From Anaerococcus sp. mt242 (GTDB lineage: Bacteria > Bacillota > Clostridia > Tissierellales > Peptoniphilaceae), in assembly GCF_016798225.1 (NCBI RefSeq), contig NZ_JAEUYX010000001.1, forward strand, positions 124,001 through 188,000: a stretch of DNA of 64,000 bases. Reading direction: 5' to 3'. Below, one piece after another: positions 1 to 7,308 of this stretch. The first letter of the stretch is position 1. Each line of letters starts with the position of its first letter. The notes beneath the pieces are model-generated. The model was not told where the DNA came from. It ran no database searches and saw nothing but the letters and a program-made list of their open reading frames with translations. The translations under genes were made by a program, and so were the position numbers.

Positions 1-102
1 ACCTATATTATTCCTTAATACTGCTAATATAGCAGTAAAAATACCTATAGCTATAAGTTTACTCAGCTCCTTTTTGTGAGCATCTGTCATAGACTCAAAC
101 AT
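1..102 (-). CDS. N-terminus of a probable metal-transporting P-type ATPase (cut by window edge)
   Basis: Only the first 34 codons are visible, read leftwards from an ATG at 102. The peptide starts MFESMTDAHKKELSKL and runs into a hydrophobic stretch (IAIGIFTAILAVL) that would suit the first membrane helix of a P1B-type ATPase. The start lies three bases after the stop of the HMA-domain gene, with the GTGAGG just ahead as a ribosome site. An ArsR, HMA protein, ATPase order is common in zinc/cadmium efflux loci, so export of Zn, Cd or Co is expected. No DKTGT or CPx motif falls inside the window, so the call rests on context. Confidence 0.5.
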   Translation of the reverse strand, partial: MFESMTDAHKKELSKLIAIGIFTAILAVLRNNIG

Positions 103-105
103 GTC

Positions 106-330
106 CTACCTCACTAAGACAGTCCCTGGCTCAAGTTTATCAGCAAGTCTATTAGCCTCATCAAAGATAGCATCTTCATCAGCACCATCAGCTAATTCCA
201 TCTTTAGCTTCAAAGTTAGGAATGATAGGTTAGCATCATTCACTCCATCAATTTTCTTAACAGCCTCTTCAATCTTTGCTGCACAATTTGGACATAGGTC
301 ATCACTTTCTACTTTGTATTTTACTTTCAT
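106..330 (-). CDS. Heavy-metal-associated (HMA) domain protein
   Basis: A 74-residue protein that is essentially one HMA domain (beta-alpha-beta-beta-alpha-beta). The metal site appears as CPNC at residues 13-16 in DDLCPNCAAKIEEAV, a variant of the usual MxCxxC with the Met missing. Such domains carry soft metals to, or sit at the N-terminus of, P1B ATPases; here the domain is a separate protein. It lies 9 bases after the ArsR gene and 3 bases before the ATPase start, so the three genes probably form one metal-induced operon. It could be a free cytosolic metallochaperone or a split-off ATPase N-domain. Confidence 0.8.
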   Translation of the reverse strand: MKVKYKVESDDLCPNCAAKIEEAVKKIDGVNDANLSFLTLKLKMELADGADEDAIFDEANRLADKLEPGTVLVR

Positions 331-339
331 TATATTCTC

Positions 340-642
340 CTATTCTTTAATATGTTCTAATCCTGTTTTAAAAATTGTCTTTATATGATCATCGGCAAGT
401 GAATAATATATAGACTTGCCATTTCTTTCTGATTTTACTAAGTTACTATCCTTTAGATACTTAAGCTGGTGGCTAATAGCTGATTGGCTCATATCAAGAG
501 CATCAGCAATGACCCCTACACTTATAGGACCATTAAATAGCTTGTGGAGTATCCTAAGTCTAGTAGAGTCTGCAAAAACCTTAAATAGGTCTGAGAGCTC
601 CATTATATCCTCAAGTCTCGCACTTTTTATCGATTCATCCAT
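340..642 (-). CDS. ArsR/SmtB-family metal-sensing repressor, zinc-type site
   Basis: A 100-residue winged-helix repressor. The HTH is around residues 41-65 (VIADALDMSQSAISHQLKYL) followed by the wing VKSERNGKSIYYSL. The last helix reads LADDHIKTIFKTGLEHIKE, with Asp and His then His and Glu spaced as in the alpha-5 Zn(II) site of SmtB and CzrA. The alpha-3 region has no cysteines, which argues against a CadC-type Cd/Pb sensor. The gene leads the HMA/ATPase operon and has a perfect TGAACA-TG-TGTTCA inverted repeat just upstream, so autoregulation by zinc (or cobalt) is likely. ATG at 642 follows an AGGAGGTAAC ribosome site. Confidence 0.9.
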   Translation of the reverse strand: MDESIKSARLEDIMELSDLFKVFADSTRLRILHKLFNGPISVGVIADALDMSQSAISHQLKYLKDSNLVKSERNGKSIYYSLADDHIKTIFKTGLEHIKE

Positions 643-661
643 GTTACCTCCTTACTAAATT

Positions 662-675
662 TGAACATGTGTTCA
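662..675. promoter_or_regulatory. ArsR-type operator
   Basis: Perfect 6-2-6 inverted repeat TGAACATGTGTTCA about 20 bases upstream of the ArsR start. TGAACA half-sites are typical of SmtB/CzrA-family operators. It sits in the AT-rich promoter region and would block transcription of the efflux operon until metal binds. Confidence 0.75.
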
Positions 676-711
676 TATGAGCATTATATCATATATACAT
701 ATAAAGTCAAC

Positions 712-737
712 TTAAAAAAGCCTAGCTAATCTAGGCT
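712..737 (-). terminator. Intrinsic terminator of the cyclodeaminase-family gene
   Basis: On the minus strand a 7-bp stem (AGCCTAG / CTAGGCT, 5-base loop) is followed by a T-run, 8 bases after the stop codon of the gene at 745-1746. Confidence 0.8.
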
Positions 738-744
738 ATATTTC

Positions 745-1746
745 TCACATTTCAATAATTTGTCCAATATTTTTATCTTCTGCTTCTTCTAAGATTTTTT
801 GTCCAACAACTAGGTCTAAAACTGCTGATCCAGTTGTTTCAAAAAATGTGATTTCCTCAGCACTTTCACGACCGGCTATTTCACCTAATAGTTTTTCACC
901 AAGTTCTCCTGTAATATCCTTATCTGCATCAAAAATACCTTTTTTGATTGGCTTTATAAAATCCCCAGATTCACTAACTGCACCATCAAAGGTATCTACA
1001 TATATTTTATCGGAATTTGTAATTATATATTCTGGTATTTCGCTCATTTCTGGAGTATAGGAACCAACACCATTTATATGGCAGCCTTTCTTTACCTTTT
1101 GGCCATCAAAAACAGGGTCCTTGGCAGTGGTTACAGATGTAATAATATCTGCATTATCTATTGCCTGATCAGCAGAGCCTACAGCCATGATTTCAAAATC
1201 AAAACTAGCTTCAAATTTTTCTTTCATACGCTTTGCGAAATCTTCTGCACGATCTTTTGAAATATCAAAAACCCTTACTTCTTTAATATCACGGACATTC
1301 AAAACTGCTTCAAGTTGAGTTTCTGCTTGGCCACCTGTTCCAAAAAGAGCAAATATTTTGCTATCAGGATTTGATAGCTCATCTGTAGCTGCTCCTGAAA
1401 TGGCACCAGTACGTAAACGAGTAAGGTAGGTTCCATCCATTAATGAATTTACTTGACCAGTTTCACTGTCTAAAGTAACCATGGTAGCAGGCACAGATGT
1501 GAGATTTTTAGCAATATTATCTGGATAAACAGAAACAATTTTCACACCCAAGGCACTTTGGCTTGGCACATAGCCATACATATATAAAGATTGGCCGTTA
1601 TGCTCAGCTACATCTAAATTTGCACGAAGAGGAATATCTGCTCCACCACTTGAATAAGCTTTTAAAGCATCCTTTGTAGCTTCAATAGCAGCCTTCATAT
1701 CCATTACTTTTTTTATATCAGTTTCATTTAAAACACGAATTTGCAT
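745..1746 (-). CDS. Ornithine cyclodeaminase / mu-crystallin family dehydrogenase
   Basis: A 333-residue protein of the OCD/mu-crystallin/alanine dehydrogenase superfamily (NAD(P)-dependent, cytosolic). Family marks are the substrate-side RANLDV and GVKIVSVYPDN regions, MDGTYLTRLRTGAISG, and the Rossmann loop FGTGGQAETQ. Members catalyse ornithine to proline, reversible imine reductions, or amino-acid synthesis; the substrate cannot be read here. I chose the ATG at 1746, because the upstream in-frame ATG at 1761 would place the AAAGGAG ribosome site inside the coding sequence. The gene is monocistronic with its own terminator and diverges from the ABC exporter at 1861. Confidence 0.88.
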   Translation of the reverse strand: MQIRVLNETDIKKVMDMKAAIEATKDALKAYSSGGADIPLRANLDVAEHNGQSLYMYGYVPSQSALGVKIVSVYPDNIAKNLTSVPATMVTLDSETGQVNSLMDGTYLTRLRTGAISGAATDELSNPDSKIFALFGTGGQAETQLEAVLNVRDIKEVRVFDISKDRAEDFAKRMKEKFEASFDFEIMAVGSADQAIDNADIITSVTTAKDPVFDGQKVKKGCHINGVGSYTPEMSEIPEYIITNSDKIYVDTFDGAVSESGDFIKPIKKGIFDADKDITGELGEKLLGEIAGRESAEEITFFETTGSAVLDLVVGQKILEEAEDKNIGQIIEM

Positions 1747-1860
1747 AAAAACTCCTTTCATATAATTTGTGTTATTTTGCCTTAATTATATAAAAATATT
1801 TTGTCAAAAACAATTTATTTTGAAAAATTAGGGTAAAAAAAGAACATAAGGAGGCTTGAT

Positions 1861-2565
1861 ATGGCTAATAAATTATTGGAAGTGGATAACTTAGAATCTT
1901 GGTATGAAACTGATAAAAATATTTTGAATGGCTGTAGTTTTGATATAGAAGAAAATGAAATAGTTGCCCTTGTTGGTAGCAATGGATCAGGAAAAACCAC
2001 CTTGATAAAAACTATTACTGACATCCATCCCAAATTTGATGCTAGCAGGATAAATTTTAATGGGAAAAACATTGATTTTTCTAATGAGGATTTTAAACTC
2101 AATCGTATTGCTGTGTTTTCTGAAGATAATAGTTTTAAATACTGGACCTTTCCAGAATACAATGAATTTTTGCATAAGGTTTATAATAGGGAAATTGATC
2201 AAGAATATCAAAATTATATGATAGAAAACTTTAATTTTACCCAGTACATAAACAAACCTGTAAAAGAACTTTCTATGGGTAATAAAAAGAAATTTTTTAT
2301 AATCGCTGCATTGGGCTTAAAATTACCCTTGCTAATACTAGATGAGCCAGTAGATGGATTGGATTTTGAAGGATCTGTATTTCTTTATAAAATTATGCAA
2401 GATTACAAAAAATACGGGTCGATTTTTATGGCAAGTCATATTTTAGAATCAATTACTGAATCCTGCGATACATATGTTTTGCTAGACCATGGCAAATTGT
2501 CAGAAAAAAATAAGGTCGACAGCAGCCTAACATCTGAAAAGATATTGCAAAGCTTTAAGGGGTAG
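1861..2565 (+). CDS. ABC transporter ATP-binding protein
   Basis: A 234-residue ABC ATPase: Walker A GSNGSGKTT near residue 39, a degenerate signature ELSMGNKKKFF, Walker B LLILDEP, then a switch His in ASHILE. The LSMGNK-type signature is usual in ABC-2 exporters of the Nat/Ytr kind. It sits 10 bases after AAGGAGG and 3 bases before the permease gene at 2569, so one ATPase and one permease would form the pump. The substrate is unknown. It might serve drug, antimicrobial-peptide or lipid export, but nothing in the neighbourhood decides. Confidence 0.92.
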   Translation: MANKLLEVDNLESWYETDKNILNGCSFDIEENEIVALVGSNGSGKTTLIKTITDIHPKFDASRINFNGKNIDFSNEDFKLNRIAVFSEDNSFKYWTFPEYNEFLHKVYNREIDQEYQNYMIENFNFTQYINKPVKELSMGNKKKFFIIAALGLKLPLLILDEPVDGLDFEGSVFLYKIMQDYKKYGSIFMASHILESITESCDTYVLLDHGKLSEKNKVDSSLTSEKILQSFKG

Positions 2566-2568
2566 GCC

Positions 2569-3699
2569 ATGACAAAAGTTTTTTTAAAGGATATGCTAGA
2601 TAGAAGAACAATCTTAAAATATTTTGTAGGTCTGGTTTTAATATATGTAGGAATGGATTTTTTAATTGACAAGGACCCAAATCTACTAAGTATCAATTTT
2701 GATTTAAAACTTGTACTATTTGTATCATTTGCCCTATTTACAACTATATTTTATTTTGCAAAAACTTATACATCAACTGAAAACACACTTATGTATTACC
2801 AGTTGCCAGTAAGGCGCAAAGATGTAAATTTATCATTTATCCTAAGTTTGCTTATCGATTCCATAATAAGAAAATTTTTGCCTCTTGCAGTCATAGCTTA
2901 TGTTTTAAAGGCACCAGCTGAATTTTATCCCTTAATTTTTCTTATAATTCCAATAATATGCTTGCTGGGCTCTTTACCTACTAGCACTAATGTTGGGAAA
3001 GATAAAAAAATAATGGTATTCTTGCTTTTAATTCTTTCAGTTGCTGTAATAATGTTTTTATTTTACAAGACTGATTTAAATATAGGAATAAAGACCTTGT
3101 TTTCAATCCTAACTATTTTTATATTAATAATAATTTTAAGCAACTTTTACCTAAATCAAGCTATATTTTCTCAAGAAGAAATGGGATCAATTAGCAAATA
3201 CAAAGTGTCTAATTACTTTTTAAAATTTATCCTAGCAGAAAATGTATATTTGATTAACACCGTGGGTATTATTTTAATGATAATATTTGTTTCTTTAATG
3301 ATGCCGGGTGCAATTAAAATCCCACTTGCCCTAGCAATCGCAACGGTAAATACCCCCTTGCTTACAATTTTTTCTACGGATATTGGCATTGCTACATATA
3401 AAAAAATGCTGCCAAAATCAAACAAATCCTTGGATAAGGATTATATAAAAGTCTTATTCATATACTTTGCTTTTGTACATTTAATAATTTTATTAGCAAA
3501 TCAAGGTCAGATGCCAGCAAAACTTGTTATAAGCCTGATAGCTTTTACAATTATTGATACACTTGTAGCATATTTTATGGAAAATAAATATCCTATTGTA
3601 GGCAAGAAAACCACAATGGCGGTTTGGAAGTCTCCAAGAAAGTACATATTGGGTGCAGTTGTTTTTATCTTGGCTTTTGTAGTCTTTGTAATGATTTAA
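2569..3699 (+). CDS. ABC-2-type transporter permease
   Basis: A 376-residue integral membrane protein with about ten hydrophobic segments, for example KYFVGLVLIYVGMDFLI, VLFVSFALFTTIFYF and a C-terminal ILGAVVFILAFVVFVMI. The cytosolic stretch TSTENTLMYYQLPVRRKDV after the second helix resembles the coupling region of ABC-2 permeases (TLPVSRRE-like). Translation is probably coupled to the ATPase three bases upstream, and a short two-helix protein gene follows 10 bases downstream. Clear as a membrane partner of the upstream ATPase; substrate unknown. Confidence 0.85.
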   Translation: MTKVFLKDMLDRRTILKYFVGLVLIYVGMDFLIDKDPNLLSINFDLKLVLFVSFALFTTIFYFAKTYTSTENTLMYYQLPVRRKDVNLSFILSLLIDSIIRKFLPLAVIAYVLKAPAEFYPLIFLIIPIICLLGSLPTSTNVGKDKKIMVFLLLILSVAVIMFLFYKTDLNIGIKTLFSILTIFILIIILSNFYLNQAIFSQEEMGSISKYKVSNYFLKFILAENVYLINTVGIILMIIFVSLMMPGAIKIPLALAIATVNTPLLTIFSTDIGIATYKKMLPKSNKSLDKDYIKVLFIYFAFVHLIILLANQGQMPAKLVISLIAFTIIDTLVAYFMENKYPIVGKKTTMAVWKSPRKYILGAVVFILAFVVFVMI

Positions 3700-3709
3700 G
3701 GAGTAAATA

Positions 3710-3883
3710 ATGAATAGAAAAGTTTTAAGAATCATCATAGGATTAATATGGATTGTTGTTGCAATTCTTTCTTACACAAGAAATGAGATACCTTTTACAA
3801 TTATCAGTGCAATTGTAGGTATTGTATTTTTAGTATTTGCCTTTAAGACGGATGAAACTAACAACACTCGTAATAATTATTAG
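3710..3883 (+). CDS. Small two-helix membrane protein
   Basis: A 57-residue ORF after AAGGAGTAAATA, with two hydrophobic helices (VLRIIIGLIWIVVAIL and FTIISAIVGIVFLVFAF) and a polar Asn-rich tail. It closes the ABC operon and is followed at once by a terminator. Its plan (two helices with a short loop, polar tail) is like the two small proteins at 3961 and 4198, although similarity is weaker. Possibly an accessory subunit of the ABC pump; no function recognised. Confidence 0.65.
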   Translation: MNRKVLRIIIGLIWIVVAILSYTRNEIPFTIISAIVGIVFLVFAFKTDETNNTRNNY

Positions 3884-3890
3884 CTTAAAA

Positions 3891-3917
3891 AATCTCCCCC
3901 TGGGGGGATTTTTTTAT
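3891..3917 (+). terminator. Intrinsic terminator of the ABC exporter operon
   Basis: G/C-rich hairpin AATCTCCCC / GGGGGGATT followed by seven Ts, starting 8 bases after the stop codon of the small membrane protein. Confidence 0.85.
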
Positions 3918-3960
3918 TTCGGGTATAATTTTATTAAATAAAATTAAGAAAGGAATTATT

Positions 3961-4131
3961 ATGGAAACAGGAAAAATTGCAAAAATTATAGGAATCATTG
4001 CTATGCTATTTTCAGTATATATGTTTTTTGACAGCAGAGGAGGCAAGGGCTTTTTCGTACTATTAATCGGTGTAGCTATTTACGCATTTGGTAAAAAATC
4101 AGAAAAAGACACAAACTACGTGCCTAGATAA
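3961..4131 (+). CDS. Small two-helix membrane protein, paralogue A
   Basis: A 56-residue ORF with ribosome site AGAAAGGAATTATT before ATG. It has two membrane helices around IIGIIAMLFSVYMFF and GFFVLLIGVAIYAFG, joined by the loop DSRGGK. It is clearly homologous to the next ORF at 4198: both share the pattern KI..IIG......SV.MFF..RGG.GFFV.LIG...Y. A terminator follows it, so it can be expressed as a monocistron. Function unknown. Confidence 0.7.
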   Translation: METGKIAKIIGIIAMLFSVYMFFDSRGGKGFFVLLIGVAIYAFGKKSEKDTNYVPR

Positions 4132-4142
4132 TTTTAAAAAAT

Positions 4143-4170
4143 GAAATCTCCCGTAATTGGGAGGTTTTTT
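4143..4170 (+). terminator. Intrinsic terminator after paralogue A
   Basis: Hairpin AATCTCCC / GGGAGGTT with T-run. An ATG at 4141 open in the frame of the next gene lies at the foot of this hairpin and is therefore an unlikely start for it. Confidence 0.75.
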
Positions 4171-4197
4171 GTACATATTTTAATTGGGGAAATTGTT

Positions 4198-4359
4198 ATG
4201 AGAAAAAATAAAATAGAAAGTATAATTGGCCTGGCTTTACTAATTTTATCCGTCTTTATGTTCTTTAATAAAAGAGGTGGCTTAGGATTTTTTGTATTTC
4301 TTATAGGGCTTGGACTTTATATTTATAGTAGACGTGGCACTGATTATAAATCAATGTAA
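4198..4359 (+). CDS. Small two-helix membrane protein, paralogue B
   Basis: A 53-residue ORF beginning MRKNKIESIIGLALL, with helices around IIGLALLILSVFMFF and GFFVFLIGLGLYIYS and a basic end. It is the duplicate of the protein at 3961, including the RGGLGFFV loop. The longer reading from 4141 would start inside the previous terminator, so the ATG at 4198 (GGGGAAATT ahead of it) is preferred. A bidirectional terminator follows. Function unknown. Confidence 0.7.
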   Translation: MRKNKIESIIGLALLILSVFMFFNKRGGLGFFVFLIGLGLYIYSRRGTDYKSM

Positions 4360-4368
4360 TAAATAAAA

Positions 4369-4388
4369 AAGGACCTTTAAAGGTCCTT
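4369..4388. terminator. Bidirectional terminator
   Basis: Palindrome AAGGACCTTTAAAGGTCCTT flanked by an A-run on the left and a T-rich stretch on the right, between the convergent genes at 4198 and 4401. Confidence 0.8.
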
Positions 4389-4400
4389 AAATTTTTATAA

Positions 4401-5033
4401 TTATTTGTGAATGATGTCTCCAGTTTCAGCATCTAGTTCAACATCATCTCCATCTTCAACATCTATTTCATATACTAATTTTCCATCATCATTGTGGTCA
4501 ATTTCGTATGATTTTACGTATCCTTTGTTGTTTTCTAAGGCTTTTTCCATTGCTTCTTTTGGAGAGATGATTTTTTCAAAATCGATTGCTACATCATCGT
4601 CTGAATCATCATTATCATCGTCATTTTCTTCTTCTTGGGCTAATACTTCGCCGCTTTCAGCATCAAATTTTGCTTCAAATTCTTTATTTTCTTTGAATCC
4701 TTGGATGTCATAAGCATATTTTCCATCTTCTTCGTCAAGTTCTACTGATGAAATTTCAATGCCTTCTTCTGTAAAAGTTTCTTTAAATTTTGCTACAGCA
4801 TCATCAAGGCTTATTGCAAATTCTTTTTCCTCAATACCTGTTTTTAGGTCATCGATTTTTTCTTCTACATTTTCTTTTGTTTTATCAACCTCTTCTGTTA
4901 CTGCTGCTTCTGTGTTGTTTGCAGCATCTTTTGCGTCTTCTTTAGCTTGTTGAGCATTCTCTCCACCACAAGCTGTTAGTACAGTTGCTAGTGCGATAGC
5001 TGATGCTCCTAATTTTAAGTTTTTAAATTTCAT
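4401..5033 (-). CDS. Lipoprotein with two PepSY-like domains
   Basis: A 210-residue lipoprotein: signal peptide with lipobox LTAC (Cys at residue 22), an Asp/Glu/Lys-rich helical linker, then two PepSY-like repeats. The first is about residues 72-130 (AISLDDAVAKFKE to FDAESGEVL) and the second about residues 152-208 (ISPKEAMEKALEN to LDAETGDII). Between them is a run of Asp and Glu. PepSY domains are found in extracytoplasmic inhibitors or chaperones of peptidases. The protein is probably anchored on the outer face of the membrane. It is transcribed alone, convergent with the small membrane protein gene. Confidence 0.88.
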   Translation of the reverse strand: MKFKNLKLGASAIALATVLTACGGENAQQAKEDAKDAANNTEAAVTEEVDKTKENVEEKIDDLKTGIEEKEFAISLDDAVAKFKETFTEEGIEISSVELDEEDGKYAYDIQGFKENKEFEAKFDAESGEVLAQEEENDDDNDDSDDDVAIDFEKIISPKEAMEKALENNKGYVKSYEIDHNDDGKLVYEIDVEDGDDVELDAETGDIIHK

Positions 5034-5339
5034 AATACCCTCCTTAATGAAATTGTTTTATTAATATACCCGTTTAATTTATTTAAACAACATCTTTAAA
5101 ATACGAGCTATATTTATAATTAAATTTTAATATTTTAAAACAGTAGATAAATTAAAGAAAATTGTATTCTAAATACTTAATCCTATATTCAATTGAATTT
5201 CCACCTAAAAATAGTATATTTTATTAGAAAGAGACATTAAAATAAAGGTCAGAGTTAGTCAAAAAAACTGGCCTATCATATATAAATTTTTAAAGGCGAA
5301 ATTAAATTTTAGCCTTTTTATTTAAGAAAGGATAAATCT
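5034..5339. other. Intergenic region with leader hairpins before uvrB
   Basis: 306 bases with no credible gene. It holds the divergent upstream regions of the PepSY lipoprotein and uvrB. Two hairpins precede uvrB: a 7-bp stem AGGTCAG / CTGGCCT at about 5248-5275, and AAAGGC / GCCTTT at about 5292-5317 followed by Ts, which could act as an attenuator. I found no DinR/LexA box (GAAC-N4-GTTC type) here, so SOS control by the usual Firmicute site is not evident. Confidence 0.5.
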
Positions 5340-7307
5340 TTGCAAAAATTTAAAATAAATTCTGATTATAAGCCAAAGGGTGACCAACCTGAGGCTATCA
5401 AAACCCTTGCAAATGGTATAAATCAGGGCAAAAAACATCAAATCCTCCGTGGTGTTACAGGATCTGGTAAGACTTTCACCATGGCAAATATAATAGAAGA
5501 AGTCCAAAGGCCAACCTTGGTTTTAGCTCACAATAAGACCTTGGCCTATCAGCTTTTTACAGAATTTAAAGAATTTTTCCCAGATAATGCTGTGGAGTAT
5601 TTCGTTTCTTATTACGATTATTACCAACCAGAAGCATATGTTGCAGCTACTGATACTTATATTGCAAAAGACTCATCAATAAATGATGAGATTGATAAGA
5701 TGCGCCACTCAGCAACAATGGCACTATTTGAACGCCGCGATGTAATAATTGTTGCATCTGTTTCTTGTATTTATGGTTTGGGAGATCCGATAGATTATAA
5801 GGAACTTGTAGTTTCACTAAGGCCTGGTCAAGAAATTGCTCCAGAAGAAGTTATGAGAAAACTTATCGATGTTCAATATGTGAGAAATGATATTGACTTT
5901 GATAGGGGTACTTTTAGAAAACGTGGAGACATCCTTGATGTATTTCCAGCAGGTTTTGACCAAAAGGCAATTCGTTTTGAGTTTTTTGGAGATGAAATCG
6001 AGGAAATATCTGAATTTGACTCATTAACAGGAAAAGTAACTGCAAAATTATCCCACGCCTACATTTACCCTGCCAGCCACTATGCAACAACTAGTGAGAA
6101 AACAGAACGTGCTATTGTGACTATTGAGCAGGAGCTAGAAGAACAATTAAAATATTTTAACGAAAATAATAAATTATTAGAAGCCCAAAGGCTAGAACAA
6201 AGAACTAGATATGATATAGAAATGCTAAAAGAAATTGGTTTTTGTTCAGGCATTGAAAACTACTCTAGACATCTTAGTCAAAGGCCAGCGGGCAGTAGAC
6301 CATACACATTAATCGATTATTTCCCAAAAGATTTTGTAATAATGGTCGATGAATCCCACGTATCCATTCCTCAAGTTGGGGGTATGTATGAAGGGGACAG
6401 GGCTCGTAAGCAAAACCTAGTTGATTATGGTTTTAGATTGCCATCAGCCCTTGATAATAGACCTTTAAAATTTAATGAGTTTGAGTCTTTAGTAAACCAA
6501 GCCATTTATGTTTCTGCAACTCCAGGCCCATATGAGCTGGATAAAACTGGTGGAGAATTGGTTGAGCAAATTATTCGTCCAACAGGACTACTTGACCCAA
6601 TAGTTGAAGTAAGACCAACTGAAAATCAAATAGATAACTTGATTGAAGAAATCTATAAGACAACAGAAAAAGGCGACAGGACCTTGGTTACAACCTTAAC
6701 CAAAAAAATGGCCGAGGACTTAACTACCTATCTTACAGAAAATGGTATCAAGGTAAAATATCTGCACTCAGATATTAAAACTATTGAAAGATCTGAAATC
6801 ATCCGTGAATTGCGTTTGGGAGAATTTGACGTATTAGTAGGTATCAACCTTTTAAGAGAGGGTCTTGATATACCAGAAGTAAGTCTAATTGCAATCCTTG
6901 ATGCAGATAAGGAAGGATTTTTACGCTCGGAAACATCGCTTATCCAAACTATCGGTCGTGCAGCTAGAAATAGCGAGGGCCATGTAATCATGTATGGGGA
7001 TAACATTACAAAATCGATGAAAAAAGCTATGGATGAAACAGCCCGCCGCCGTGACATCCAAATGAAATTTAACGAAGAGCATAACATCACCCCACAAACT
7101 ATTAGAAAAAATATCGGGGAAATGATCCAAGTTACAAAAGCAGCTGAAGAAGCTGAAATAGAAGAATTTAATAGAGAAGATATAGATACAATAATAATTA
7201 ATCTTGAAAGTCAGATGTATAAGGCTGCAGAAGAGCTAGACTTTGAGAGAGCTGCAAACATCCGCGATCAGATTAAACATATGAAAGAAAATTTCGTAGG
7301 AGCATAA
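5340..7307 (+). CDS. uvrB: Excinuclease ABC subunit B
   Basis: A 655-residue UvrB, the usual length. It is the DNA-damage verification helicase of nucleotide excision repair, loaded by UvrA and then bound by UvrC. Visible motifs: Walker A GVTGSGKT (38-45), the beta-hairpin region [11 protein letters not shown], the DESHVS motif in the middle, helicase motifs [13 protein letters not shown] and QTIGRAARN, and the C-terminal UVR domain [16 protein letters not shown] that binds UvrC. Translation starts at a TTG after AAGAAAGGA. uvrA follows with one spacer base, so the two proteins are made from one message. Confidence 0.98.
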   Translation: MQKFKINSDYKPKGDQPEAIKTLANGINQGKKHQILRGVTGSGKTFTMANIIEEVQRPTLVLAHNKTLAYQLFTEFKEFFPDNAVEYFVSYYDYYQPEAYVAATDTYIAKDSSINDEIDKMRHSATMALFERRDVIIVASVSCIYGLGDPIDYKELVVSLRPGQEIAPEEVMRKLIDVQYVRNDIDFDRGTFRKRGDILDVFPAGFDQKAIRFEFFGDEIEEISEFDSLTGKVTAKLSHAYIYPASHYATTSEKTERAIVTIEQELEEQLKYFNENNKLLEAQRLEQRTRYDIEMLKEIGFCSGIENYSRHLSQRPAGSRPYTLIDYFPKDFVIMVDESHVSIPQVGGMYEGDRARKQNLVDYGFRLPSALDNRPLKFNEFESLVNQAIYVSATPGPYELDKTGGELVEQIIRPTGLLDPIVEVRPTENQIDNLIEEIYKTTEKGDRTLVTTLTKKMAEDLTTYLTENGIKVKYLHSDIKTIERSEIIRELRLGEFDVLVGINLLREGLDIPEVSLIAILDADKEGFLRSETSLIQTIGRAARNSEGHVIMYGDNITKSMKKAMDETARRRDIQMKFNEEHNITPQTIRKNIGEMIQVTKAAEEAEIEEFNREDIDTIIINLESQMYKAAEELDFERAANIRDQIKHMKENFVGA

Positions 7308-7308
7308 T

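Noticed and set aside
4141-4197. Longer N-terminus for the small membrane protein at 4198
   Set aside because: The ATG at 4141 is at the foot of the preceding terminator hairpin and has no ribosome site.
5034-5339. SOS (DinR/LexA) box before uvrB
   Set aside because: Looked for GAAC-N4-GTTC type sites and found none.
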